NCBI RefSeq assembly: GCF_005886345.1
Contig: NZ_PNEC01000009.1
Location: 62,001-126,000 of the forward strand
Length of the DNA stretch: 64,000 bases
Source: Pseudoalteromonas phenolica
Lineage (GTDB): Bacteria > Pseudomonadota > Gammaproteobacteria > Enterobacterales > Alteromonadaceae
Direction of reading: 5' to 3'
The stretch's first letter is position 1, and each line of letters opens with the position of its first letter. The position numbers and the translations under genes are program-made. This document shows, in pieces, positions 27,589 through 36,486 of this stretch. A model generated the notes under the pieces. That model saw only the letters and a list, made by a program, of their open reading frames with translations. It ran no database searches and was not told the DNA's origin.

Positions 27589-30375
27589 TTAAAAAGAGGT
27601 CAATGTGAAGCCCAGCTCAAACGAGCGACCATAGGTTTCGTATTGATAGTTATATTGACTCTGACCGTGGTAAAGGTAGTAAGGCTCATCAGTTAGGTTG
27701 ACTGCATTGAAGTAGATCTGCGTTTGGTCATTAAAGTAGTACTTGGCGCTGAAATCTAACTGAGTGTGTGCGTCTTGCATCACGCGGGCATCGTTATCTT
27801 CATGAGAGAAGCTTTTGCTTTTATAGCTTGCGCTTAAACGCGTACTAAAATGGTCGCTTTCATAGCCGAACATTAAATTCGCAACGGTGTCAGACTGGTT
27901 TGGCAGCTTGTCGTCGGCATCAATAAAAGTCCCGTTTGCTGACAACATCAGGCCACTTTTGAAGTTCTTTGTATAAGCAAGCTCAACGCCTGAGAGACTG
28001 GCCTCCCCCCCATTGACTGCTTGCATCACTTCTTTAAAGCCATCCCACTGTCCGTTATCTTGCACTTCTTCAGTGGTGATAAAGTTATTTATGTCTTTGT
28101 AGAATACGCCAGCTGAAATTACGCCAATATGACCCGGGTAGTATTCAATTGACCAGTCAAGGTTCGTCGATTCATATGGGTCTAAATGCGGATTACCGAC
28201 TTCAGCCTTACGCTCGGTTTCAATCTGACCATCTTCTTCGGTGGTTTCTGATTCAATGATTTGAAATGCCGCAGAATCTGAGAAGCCCGGTCTAGCTAGG
28301 GTGCTGGTGTACGCAAATCGCGTCACGAGTTTGTCATTAATATCGTAGCGAACAGTTAAATTCGGTAATAAATGACTGTAGTCTTTATCAACTGCCCAAG
28401 GGTTAATCTCAACACGCTCATCATCGTTTACTTCGTCTTTAATTAGCTCTACTTTGTTACCTGATGTGCTGTAATCAGTCTCTTCATAGCGCAGGCCGGT
28501 GATCACCTGCCAAGCCCCCATATCGATAGTGAACATGGCGTAAGCGGCAAAGATATCTTCGTTGCTGGTAAAGCTTTTGCCTTTTGTTTCGATATCAGAA
28601 TCTAATTGATTAACGTCAAACTCAGCACGGTTGGTTGCGACAAATCGTGCAATCTCAGAACGAGATAAACCCGGGCCAAAAGTACTGAGTGACCAATCGG
28701 GCGATGGCGCAGCAAATTGCGCAGTTGTGGCATCATTAAAGCCACCATCGAAGACTGTGGTGCGCACATCATTGAATTTCTCACGTTGCGCATATTTCGC
28801 CCCAAATTTGAGCTGGGTGTTGTAGCCAGCTAAGGTAAAGTCTTTGCTTAGATCTAGCTTTAAACTCAGGCTTTCATCTTCGGTATTGTTGTTTTCCCAA
28901 ACTAACTCATCTAATTCGAAGTTTTCGAGCTGGTGGGCATTGGCTGATTGTGTCAGGGCAGGCGCATGGCCTAAGTGGCTGTAGCCGAGTGTAAAGTCTT
29001 CTCCCGCAAAATCAGCATCAATGCGATTGGGCTCTTCTTCAGAAGACTTAGAATACCCGATGCTATACTCCACAAACCAATCGCTGAGTTGGTGTTCGGC
29101 CCCCGTGACTAATGACAAAATGGTTTGTGACTCATATCTGTCTTTGGTGTCACGATCCATTTCTGCGCCACTAAACTGTGCGCTTGAGTCGTTAAATTGA
29201 CCTGAGACTAATTCACCTTTATCAAACTTATACTCATTACGCAGACGGAACTCATCATCTGAGAACTCGCTATACAGTGTACGCAGGTAGTATTTGCTGA
29301 AATCATTGCTGTGCAAATCAAGGTTTAGGGCTGCGCCTAAACGTTCTCGTTTAATCTTATAGTGGCGTTGTTCAATTTCCTCAGCACCAAATAGTTCTAC
29401 TTCTTCACCATTGTCAGTTTCAAGTTCGAGCATTTGCCAGCCACCATCGGTTTCCATATTGTGCGAGCCAAATTCTCGTTCAGACCAAGATAGGGCTGTG
29501 GCTATACCCAGATCAAACTGTTTGTTGAGGGTATAAACGTCGGTAAAGCTGGCAGAGAGCTTAGGGCTGGTGGCTTCAACTTGTTCGTTGTAAGTGGCTT
29601 GTGCATTCACGCTGTAGCTCTGACCTTCACGGTCAAAGGCACTTAAGCTTTTGACTTCGATGCTGCCACCGATGGCACTGGCATCCATATCTGGGGTAAC
29701 GGTTTTACTGACTTCAAGGCTTTGCACCAGCTCGCTTGGGATCACATCCATGGCGACACTACGAACACCAGATTCTGGTGAGGGCACATTTGCGCCATTG
29801 ATGGTGACATTATTCAAACTGGGGTCGATACCTCGTATGCCAACAAATCGGCCTTCGCCTTGGTCGCGTTGAATAAACATACCGGGTAAACGCTGTAACG
29901 CTTCAGCCGCATTTTGGTCAGGAAGCTGACCTATTGAGTCGCTGCTAACAATAGACTTTACGCCCATGGCATTTTTCTGGCGATTAAGCGCGCCAGCTTG
30001 CCCTGCGCGTTGACCCACCACAATGACATCTTCGATGTAGGCGTCTTGGTTCTCAAGAGCAATACGTTGAGTGAGTACTTCATTCTCTTTGATGATGATT
30101 TGACGTTCGACACTTTTCGCGCCTAGATAATCCACTACTAAGGTATATTGACCAGCAGGTAGGTTTGTTAAGCGAAATCGACCATCGCGTTCAGAGCTGA
30201 TGGTGCGGTTTAATTCTTTTATGCTGATCTTGGCCCCTTCAAAGTACACTGAATTATTGGCATCTGTAATACGACCTTCAAGGGTATTGGCAAAAGCGTG
30301 TGAACTTAATAATGCACAAGTGGTAGCTAATGCGATTTTAGAACGAGTAAATCTAGACGGTTTATGTGTTTTCAT
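27589..30375 (-). CDS. TonB-dependent outer-membrane receptor
   Basis: Outer-membrane active transporter of about 928 residues. I chose the ATG at 30375 (MKTHKPSRF) because GAGAAGAG lies just upstream and a signal peptide ending SHAFA follows directly; an ATG at 30429 is possible. Domains: carboxypeptidase-regulatory-like beta domain (about 32-110), TonB box EDVIVVGQ (about 113-120), plug (about 125-255, with PDQNAAEALQRLPGMFIQRD and IRGIDPSLNNVTINGANVP), then the barrel ending in Phe. The overall type fits the Xanthomonas/Caulobacter-like TonB receptors. The partner metallophosphoesterase suggests uptake of an organophosphate or its product; substrate unproven. Confidence 0.93.
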   Translation of the reverse strand: MKTHKPSRFTRSKIALATTCALLSSHAFANTLEGRITDANNSVYFEGAKISIKELNRTISSERDGRFRLTNLPAGQYTLVVDYLGAKSVERQIIIKENEVLTQRIALENQDAYIEDVIVVGQRAGQAGALNRQKNAMGVKSIVSSDSIGQLPDQNAAEALQRLPGMFIQRDQGEGRFVGIRGIDPSLNNVTINGANVPSPESGVRSVAMDVIPSELVQSLEVSKTVTPDMDASAIGGSIEVKSLSAFDREGQSYSVNAQATYNEQVEATSPKLSASFTDVYTLNKQFDLGIATALSWSEREFGSHNMETDGGWQMLELETDNGEEVELFGAEEIEQRHYKIKRERLGAALNLDLHSNDFSKYYLRTLYSEFSDDEFRLRNEYKFDKGELVSGQFNDSSAQFSGAEMDRDTKDRYESQTILSLVTGAEHQLSDWFVEYSIGYSKSSEEEPNRIDADFAGEDFTLGYSHLGHAPALTQSANAHQLENFELDELVWENNNTEDESLSLKLDLSKDFTLAGYNTQLKFGAKYAQREKFNDVRTTVFDGGFNDATTAQFAAPSPDWSLSTFGPGLSRSEIARFVATNRAEFDVNQLDSDIETKGKSFTSNEDIFAAYAMFTIDMGAWQVITGLRYEETDYSTSGNKVELIKDEVNDDERVEINPWAVDKDYSHLLPNLTVRYDINDKLVTRFAYTSTLARPGFSDSAAFQIIESETTEEDGQIETERKAEVGNPHLDPYESTNLDWSIEYYPGHIGVISAGVFYKDINNFITTEEVQDNGQWDGFKEVMQAVNGGEASLSGVELAYTKNFKSGLMLSANGTFIDADDKLPNQSDTVANLMFGYESDHFSTRLSASYKSKSFSHEDNDARVMQDAHTQLDFSAKYYFNDQTQIYFNAVNLTDEPYYLYHGQSQYNYQYETYGRSFELGFTLTSF

Positions 30376-30698
30376 CTTTCTCTTCTCAGTTTGCACAGGA
30401 GTATTTGTGTTTATTGATAACGACGGCAAAAGTAGAGAACTCAGATTAAAGAAATATGTCAGTACAAAAGCAAAGTAGTCAAAATTCGCTTAAAACGAGG
30501 TTTTTCGTCGGTATTTTTTGCCTTATTGAGCCAATATGACCCCCTACAATCTTGGTGTGATTGTTTTAAGTGCCATAAAACATGGGGAAAAGTGCCGAGT
30601 TGTCATAATCGCATCACCTTTGATGAGCTAAAGTGACCCTACGATAAAACCTGCCAGCTTTGTAGCATGGTGATACTTTTAAGCGCTTATTTGCTGTT
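30376..30698. other. Divergent intergenic region (receptor / GGDEF gene)
   Basis: 323 bases with no gene seen. It must hold promoters for both the TonB-dependent receptor (minus) and the GGDEF-AraC pair (plus). TTGTCATAATCGCATCAC at 30600-30617 partly resembles a Pho box (first repeat 6 of 7, second 4 of 7), a weak candidate. Confidence 0.4.
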
Positions 30699-31610
30699 AT
30701 GACCGATTCATTTTTAAAACTTCACACGCGACTATTACTATTGCTAGGAGTGTTTATTGCCGCAGCAATATGTATGGTGAGCCTTTTTGGTAGTGCCAAG
30801 CCTGCCAGCGAGATAGATTGGATTGACTGCTTTGGTGAGGGCGGTATCGCGGTGATGACCTTGATTTGGTTACTGGCGACCTTGCTCACTCGGCCTAAAG
30901 GCAAGGTAACGAATTTATTGTTTCTTGGCTTGAGTGCCTTACATATTTCTTTGTTGCTAGATTTCTTAGATGAATTTTATCGCTTTGATCTTGAATATGA
31001 CTGGTTAACGAGTTTAGAGGCGCTTCCTGCGACTTTAGGAATGGGGCTGATGAGCTTAGCAATGTATTTTTGGTATCACGAGCAACAGGTCTTAAATCAT
31101 CTATTGCAAAAGAAAGAGCGTTTCTATCGTGAGCATGGCTTAACAGATTTTATTACTGGCTTGTACCGCGCTGATTATATGAAAAAACAGGTCGCGCGCG
31201 AGTTACACGCTTACCGCGACAATGGTACTGGATTTTGTATGGCTTTACTTGATATTAAAGGGTTCAGTGAATTTAATCGTAAATATGGGGGCGTGCGAAG
31301 CAATAGTTTGCTCTCAGATATTGGTCAGATCATCACGCTTAACTTGCGAGAATCTGATTTGGCCTGCCGCTATGCCTCTGATAGGTTTATTGTGTTGTTA
31401 CCTGATACTGATTTAGTCAAAGCACACGCCGTGATTGAACAGGTGGCACAAATGGTTGCCAGTCATACGCCGTATGATAATCACAATAGCGCACTGGGGT
31501 TTGAAGGTGTGCAATGGCAATGTATGTCAGCCCGTAAAGATGACGATCACAACACCTTGTTACAACGTTTAAGCCAAAGCTTAAATGAACTCAAGGCGGT
31601 GGCGGCATGA
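30699..31610 (+). CDS. Membrane protein with degenerate GGDEF domain
   Basis: 303-residue protein with four N-terminal membrane helices (about 11-29, 48-66, 72-92, 107-125) and a C-terminal GGDEF-like domain (about 148-295; TDFITGLYRADYMKKQV is the typical entry). The signature loop reads RYASDRF where active cyclases have R.GGDEF, and the metal-binding D.D.FK..ND site is altered to LDIKGFSEFN. It is therefore unlikely to make c-di-GMP and may be a receptor or a signal-transmitting domain. It overlaps the AraC regulator by 4 bases (ATGA), indicating coupled expression. Confidence 0.82.
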   Translation: MTDSFLKLHTRLLLLLGVFIAAAICMVSLFGSAKPASEIDWIDCFGEGGIAVMTLIWLLATLLTRPKGKVTNLLFLGLSALHISLLLDFLDEFYRFDLEYDWLTSLEALPATLGMGLMSLAMYFWYHEQQVLNHLLQKKERFYREHGLTDFITGLYRADYMKKQVARELHAYRDNGTGFCMALLDIKGFSEFNRKYGGVRSNSLLSDIGQIITLNLRESDLACRYASDRFIVLLPDTDLVKAHAVIEQVAQMVASHTPYDNHNSALGFEGVQWQCMSARKDDDHNTLLQRLSQSLNELKAVAA

Positions 31611-32617
31611 GGCAGGTATTTGAAAGTGATAGTGCTATTTTGGCAATGCAGCCATTATTACTGCCTTTGATTGAGATGGCTGAACAAAGAGGGGTGAGTA
31701 GTCATAAGTTACTCAAAGGCAGTCGTCTGTTTAATGAAGATTTACACCAGCCAAACAAGCGAGTGAGTTTTAAGCAGGTGGTGCAAATTTTTGACAATGC
31801 TCAAACGCTCCTAAGTCAAGATGGCGTGAGCTTTTTAGTGGCAAGACATTGGCTATTTAGCCAACCTGAAGCGGCTTTTCAAGCGCTACTTAATAGCCGG
31901 AATTTGTTAGATATGAGTCGAGTCTTACAAGTTAGACAAGCGCAAATTTGGCCATTGATGTTCTTTCAAAGTTATCATAGCGCGAATGCGCGCCATTTTG
32001 TCGTGAATCCCGCGGTAGCTCAGGTTTCAGCGCCTTGCATGGAGTTTATGGCCGAATTTCTGATAGCCGTGATTGACCAATTATGCCGATGGCGCTTTGA
32101 CATGGTGACGCATTTAACGGTCAAACTGCCCTATGCGCAACCTAAACATGTGGAACAATACCAATCGCATCTGCAGCTGCAATATCATTTTTCACAGCCT
32201 TGTTTTATGGTGAGTGTGCCCACTACTTACATGTATCGGCCACAAACTTTAGCATTAACTTCTATGCGTGGTTTCTATCTTCAGCAATCAAAACATGCAG
32301 AAAATAATGTCGGTTTTTTACAGTATGTCTGTTCATTACTCGCTCTGAGTCCTAAACAGTCTGCAACTGAGCTCAGTGAATGTTTAGGTGTGAGTGTGGC
32401 GACTTTAAAAAGGAAGCTAAAAGCCCACAATACCAGTTTGCAAGCTTTGAAAGATCAGCTACAAAAGCAGCAAGCGGTGATCCATATAAGTGAGCGGGGT
32501 TGTTCAAACGAGCAAGTTGCGCAACAACTAGATTATGCAGATGTGACAAACTTCCGCCGCAACTTTAAACGCTGGACGGGCATGACGCCCAGCGAGCTAA
32601 GGAAGTTGTTTAATTAA
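31607..32617 (+). CDS. AraC-family transcriptional regulator
   Basis: 336-residue regulator with an N-terminal ligand-binding-like domain of the arabinose-binding (PF12625-type) group (about 15-195; LPLIEMAEQRGVSSHKLLKGS is the family entry). The C-terminal double helix-turn-helix (about 240-335) has CLGVSVATLKRKLKAH for the first HTH and QQLDYADVTNFRRNFKRWTG for the second. It is coupled to the upstream degenerate-GGDEF gene. Target genes unknown; the divergent TonB receptor operon is one candidate. Confidence 0.88.
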   Translation: MRQVFESDSAILAMQPLLLPLIEMAEQRGVSSHKLLKGSRLFNEDLHQPNKRVSFKQVVQIFDNAQTLLSQDGVSFLVARHWLFSQPEAAFQALLNSRNLLDMSRVLQVRQAQIWPLMFFQSYHSANARHFVVNPAVAQVSAPCMEFMAEFLIAVIDQLCRWRFDMVTHLTVKLPYAQPKHVEQYQSHLQLQYHFSQPCFMVSVPTTYMYRPQTLALTSMRGFYLQQSKHAENNVGFLQYVCSLLALSPKQSATELSECLGVSVATLKRKLKAHNTSLQALKDQLQKQQAVIHISERGCSNEQVAQQLDYADVTNFRRNFKRWTGMTPSELRKLFN

Positions 32618-32634
32618 ATTAATCTAGGTTCAGG

Positions 32635-34113
32635 TTAATTAAGTGAATCTGCGGCTTTACGCACAGCAAAAGAAAACTCGGTGCCTTTACCTAATTCGCT
32701 ATCAACCTTGATCTCTGATTTTAACAAACGAATAAGGCGGGAGGTTATCGCCAGCCCTAGACCCGCATGGGTCTTTTTACAGCCTTGACTGTTGCTTGCC
32801 TTGTAACGGGCTTCAAAAATATAAGGCAGCTCTTTGGCATTGATACCCAGTCCGGTATCGCGCACGGCCAAGGCATATTGTTTATTGTGTTCGCTGACTT
32901 CAATGGTGATGTTTCCTCCCGACGGCGTATGTCGAATGGCGTTATCAATCAAGTTGGTTAGCACCCGCTCTAATTTGGCGATGTCAGAGTAAACTTGGGC
33001 ATCAAATGTTTTCGGCTGCACTGTTAAAGTAATATTGGCCTGCTCAGTTTTTAGCGCGAACTTGGCCAAAATGTCGTAAATCAACTCACCTAAGTTAAAC
33101 ACTTCAAATTGCACATTGGCATGACCAGATTCAAGGTGCGCGAGTTCAAAGATTTGATCTATGAGACTCTTTAATTGAATACAGTTTTTAAGTGCAACTT
33201 GCAGAAAATGCATCTGTTGCTCAGGCTTGGCATGCTGTTTTTCAATCAATTCTAAGTACCCTTGCAATGAGGCAAGCGGAGTTCGCAAATCATGAGAGAG
33301 GTGGGCTAATAATTGACGGCGTTGTGAGTCGAGTTCAGTGAGTTGTGCCATCTGCTGATTAATGGTCACCAGCATTTGATTAACACTGTTGCCAAGCTGG
33401 TGGACTTCGTTATCAGAGTTTGACCACTGTGGCATAGTCAACTCGGTTAAATCAAATTTCACTTCTTCTGCTTTGTGAATAAAGTCACTCAGTTGCTTAA
33501 GGGGCGAGGTGATATAGCGAAAGAGTAGTACCGCTACGAATAGTAAAATGATCAATAAGATCAACAAGCCAGCGGAGTGTTGAAACAAGTGATCTGAACT
33601 ACTGATCTGGGTAAAAATAGAGTCATAGGCTGAAGAGCCGATAATCACATATAAATACCCCTGAAGCGTGTCGTTGTTATAAACCGGTGCAACAGAGAAG
33701 ATTTTTTGTTGATCAAAACTGCGCGGATCATCGCCAAAAATCGGTAAGTTGTGTGGCTCTTCTATGAGCTGTAACAGAGGGCGTAAATCGACACTTTGCT
33801 TTTTAACATCGCCAGGTTTAGCGGAGTAGGTGACTAATTTGCCGCTAGGATCGACAAAGTAAAACTCAAAAGACGGGCCCAGTACCATTAATGTATGAAA
33901 TAGGCTTTCAAGGGCCTTATAGTCATAAACGCCTTGTTTTAGCAAGGGGTTATCATTGGCTAGGTGCTCTGCAAGGCCTAAATGCAGTTTTTGCTCGGCT
34001 TGAGAGCGAGACACTTCAGACACACACTGTGTCCAAGTCACAAACGAAATAAGAATGATGAAAAGCACCGCTGAAATAGTCAGACTGAGGCGCTGATAAA
34101 GAGATTGGATCAT
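32635..34113 (-). CDS. Two-component sensor histidine kinase
   Basis: Inner-membrane sensor of 492 residues: TM1 (about 9-27), a periplasmic sensor region (about 28-178), TM2 (about 179-200), HAMP (about 200-250). The HisKA domain has phospho-acceptor His in HLSHDLRTPLASLQGYLELI (about 272-291). The ATPase domain has N box NLIDNAIRHTPSGG, G1 DTGLGI and G2 GLGLAI. It overlaps the response-regulator gene by 4 bases. Signal unknown; the periplasmic domain shows no motif I recognise. Confidence 0.93.
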   Translation of the reverse strand: MIQSLYQRLSLTISAVLFIILISFVTWTQCVSEVSRSQAEQKLHLGLAEHLANDNPLLKQGVYDYKALESLFHTLMVLGPSFEFYFVDPSGKLVTYSAKPGDVKKQSVDLRPLLQLIEEPHNLPIFGDDPRSFDQQKIFSVAPVYNNDTLQGYLYVIIGSSAYDSIFTQISSSDHLFQHSAGLLILLIILLFVAVLLFRYITSPLKQLSDFIHKAEEVKFDLTELTMPQWSNSDNEVHQLGNSVNQMLVTINQQMAQLTELDSQRRQLLAHLSHDLRTPLASLQGYLELIEKQHAKPEQQMHFLQVALKNCIQLKSLIDQIFELAHLESGHANVQFEVFNLGELIYDILAKFALKTEQANITLTVQPKTFDAQVYSDIAKLERVLTNLIDNAIRHTPSGGNITIEVSEHNKQYALAVRDTGLGINAKELPYIFEARYKASNSQGCKKTHAGLGLAITSRLIRLLKSEIKVDSELGKGTEFSFAVRKAADSLN

Positions 34114-34844
34114 AATGATGCCTGTTGCAGTGATTTGGCGTTAAGTTTGTAACCCACACCCCACACGGTTTCGATAATGTCTTGTTGGCATAAGTTACCT
34201 AACTTACTGCGAAGACGGTTTATGTGTGAATTAACGGTATGTTCGTAACCTGAGTGGTCATAACCCCAAACTGATTCGAGTAATTGGGCACGTGAAAATA
34301 CTTGATTAGGGTGTTTGGCAAAGAAGTGGATCAAATCAAATTCGGTTGCGGTGAGGTCAATAAGTTGATCATTGATAAAGACTTCGTGACCCCCTGTATC
34401 GATTTGCAGCGCGCCTAACATCAAGGCAGTTGGCGCTGTTGCGATTGTATCGGTTGGCTGTTGCTGCATTTTGAGCAATTTAATATGGCGGATCTGGGCT
34501 TTGATCCTTGCTTGGAATTCTCGATAGCTAAAAGGTTTGCAAATATAGTCATCGGCACCAATTTCTAGGCCAATTACTCTGTCCATCTCACTGCTTTTAG
34601 AGGTCAGTAATACCACGCTGATATGAGGAAATAGAGATTTGATCTCTCGGCAAACACTAAGACCGTCCATGCCAGGCAACATAATATCGAGTAGCACGAT
34701 ATCGAAATGGTCTTGCATTAATTTTGCCATGGCGCTTTCCCCATCGCTTACGTGTTCAACATCAAGTGCCAATTCTTTTAAATGCACTTGAACTAACCCT
34801 GCAATATCGAGATCGTCTTCAACGACCAATACTTTATGCTGCAT
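34110..34844 (-). CDS. OmpR-family response regulator
   Basis: 244-residue response regulator: receiver domain (about 3-118) with the phospho-acceptor Asp in VLLDIMLPGMDG (about 51-62) and conserved Lys in YICKPFSYREF; winged-helix DNA-binding domain (about 145-238) with TATEFDLIHFFAKHPNQVFS and the VNSHINRLRSKLG recognition helix. Its stop overlaps the kinase start. The two spondin-domain genes lie directly upstream on the same strand, separated by a large hairpin, and are plausible targets. Confidence 0.95.
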   Translation of the reverse strand: MQHKVLVVEDDLDIAGLVQVHLKELALDVEHVSDGESAMAKLMQDHFDIVLLDIMLPGMDGLSVCREIKSLFPHISVVLLTSKSSEMDRVIGLEIGADDYICKPFSYREFQARIKAQIRHIKLLKMQQQPTDTIATAPTALMLGALQIDTGGHEVFINDQLIDLTATEFDLIHFFAKHPNQVFSRAQLLESVWGYDHSGYEHTVNSHINRLRSKLGNLCQQDIIETVWGVGYKLNAKSLQQASL

Positions 34845-34900
34845 ATTTCAACCCTCTTAACGTAAATCATGCCTTTAATAGGCTGTTATTTACTTTGCAA

Positions 34901-34927
34901 TGCCCATTACACGCCGTGTAATGGGCA
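34901..34927. terminator. Perfect 13-bp inverted repeat between spondin lipoprotein gene and response regulator
   Basis: TGCCCATTACACG (34901-34913) and CGTGTAATGGGCA (34915-34927) are exact reverse complements around one base. On the minus strand it lies 9 bases after the spondin lipoprotein stop and about 57 bases before the regulator start. No T-run follows, so it may be a terminator, a processing hairpin or a protein-binding palindrome. Confidence 0.6.
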
Positions 34928-34935
34928 TGTCGGGC

Positions 34936-35646
34936 TTATTTCATTCTTGTTATTGTGACCATCATTAGTGGGTTATCGAATTTATGCGTGCTATCTAACA
35001 CTGAGCTAGAGAGCCCGTCTTCATTACCGACAACGCCAGGATGCATTGCGACCTTATCCATGTCTTCTCGGGCACTATTGAAGCCTTCTCCGCCATCTGC
35101 AGGACCAGGAATAGTCCCTTGTGCTTCAGTATTTTCTTCGGTACCTGCATCATACGCATGGGTACGCATAGAAATACTGTCGCCTTCCGCTAGGTTTGAT
35201 ACGTCCATAGCATTAAGACCGGTAAAACCATCATTTGTATTCACCATCATGGTGATTAAAGACAATTTATAGTCTTCAAGACTTTCGGTAGTGAGCATTA
35301 ACTCTTGGCTCGCGCCAGGTGCAAGTGGAGTATCTGCTGAGCTTGACATCATAACCACATCTAATCCGAGTAGCCCTGAATTATCCCCGCCTTCAGCTAA
35401 GGTTTCTAATTCGGCGCTGGCCGCCTCACCGATTTGCCAAAATTGTCCTTCTTTATGTAGTGCAATACCAATTGGCGAAAGTGGCTGTCCGTTAGTGAGG
35501 TTCACCGCTGTCACTTTTAGCATAATTTCTTCTGCTGCTGGCGGCGTAGGCATAGGTGTTTCTAGCATCACATCATTGTTGTCACTGCCACAACCTGCGA
35601 GTAATAGGCCTGCAAATACAGGCGCACATAATTTGAGTGCTTTCAT
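34936..35646 (-). CDS. Spondin-domain lipoprotein
   Basis: Exported lipoprotein of 236 residues with lipobox LLAGC (Cys at about residue 19). It has a single spondin_N-like domain, recognised from IMLKVTAVNLTNGQPLSPIG (about 41-60), the LAEGGDNSGL stretch, and a late YDAGTEEN turn. Bacterial spondin proteins are surface or periplasmic and of unknown function. It is a clear paralogue of the neighbouring gene 10 bases upstream, sharing order and motifs: a tandem duplication with one lipoprotein and one soluble form. Confidence 0.85.
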   Translation of the reverse strand: MKALKLCAPVFAGLLLAGCGSDNNDVMLETPMPTPPAAEEIMLKVTAVNLTNGQPLSPIGIALHKEGQFWQIGEAASAELETLAEGGDNSGLLGLDVVMMSSSADTPLAPGASQELMLTTESLEDYKLSLITMMVNTNDGFTGLNAMDVSNLAEGDSISMRTHAYDAGTEENTEAQGTIPGPADGGEGFNSAREDMDKVAMHPGVVGNEDGLSSSVLDSTHKFDNPLMMVTITRMK

Positions 35647-35656
35647 GTTAGGCCCC

Positions 35657-36361
35657 TTATTTTACTGTTACAGTCACTTTAGCTACTGGGTTCAACCAAC
35701 GGTGTACTGTGTTGTGTAAGTCGCTTTTCCCGCCTGTTGCTTCGTCATCACCTAAATTCCCGCGGTGAATATGTACCATCATGTTGGTTTCTTCATTGGT
35801 TACACCACTGCCTTGCGTACCCGGTGCCATACCCGGAGAGGCTGGAATACCCAATGAGCCAGGTGCACCAGAGCCATCAACAACCAGTTCGTTGTTTGCT
35901 TCTGTGCCTGCATCATAGGCATTTAGGTAGATATGATATGTGCCTGCTTCAGTTGGAATAGGCCAAGCATCAAGGCCCACAAAGCCATCGTTGGTTGGTA
36001 ACATCATGGCGACAATAGACAGGGTTGAATTAGTTTCAGAACTTTCAACCATCGCCATAGTTGATGCGGTGGGTGCTAATAACCCTTCAGCTGGATTCGC
36101 TGCAGCGCTAGCATTGATGCCTGATAGCACATCCGCAAGACCTGAAATATCGCCGCCTTCAGCCATTGCTTGTAATGACTCAGACGCTTTGCTGCCAATT
36201 TGGTAAAGGTGTGCGTCACTGCTGTGTGCTGCGACAAGGAGCGGGGTGAAATAAATACCTTGTGTGAGGTTGGTAATTTTTACTTCTACATCAGCGGCCA
36301 TTGCTGTACCGCCAGCCATTAATGTTAGTCCTGCGATGAGTGCACTTGTTGTTTTGTTCAT
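35657..36361 (-). CDS. Spondin-domain secreted protein
   Basis: 234-residue exported protein with a classical signal peptide (about 1-22, ending AMA). The spondin_N-like domain carries VEVKITNLTQGIYFTPLLVA (about 25-44), AMAEGGDISGLADVL (about 66-80), MLPTNDGFVGLDAWPIP and NAYDAGTEANNEL. It starts the unit with the lipoprotein paralogue and probably the downstream two-component genes. The absence of a lipobox is the main difference from its neighbour. Confidence 0.85.
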   Translation of the reverse strand: MNKTTSALIAGLTLMAGGTAMAADVEVKITNLTQGIYFTPLLVAAHSSDAHLYQIGSKASESLQAMAEGGDISGLADVLSGINASAAANPAEGLLAPTASTMAMVESSETNSTLSIVAMMLPTNDGFVGLDAWPIPTEAGTYHIYLNAYDAGTEANNELVVDGSGAPGSLGIPASPGMAPGTQGSGVTNEETNMMVHIHRGNLGDDEATGGKSDLHNTVHRWLNPVAKVTVTVK

Positions 36362-36486
36362 GTCTTGCTCTTTATAGTTTTGTTAAACACAAATCTAGTT
36401 TGCAAGACAGTTATCGCGAAACTATGGCTAATTATTCACAAATTTATCACAAGAGTATTTTAAATTTATCGCAGCGGAGATTTCTA

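Noticed and set aside
35291..35719. 142-codon plus-strand frame antisense to the spondin genes
   Set aside because: It overlaps two convincing genes with signal peptides; composition is that of a shadow frame.
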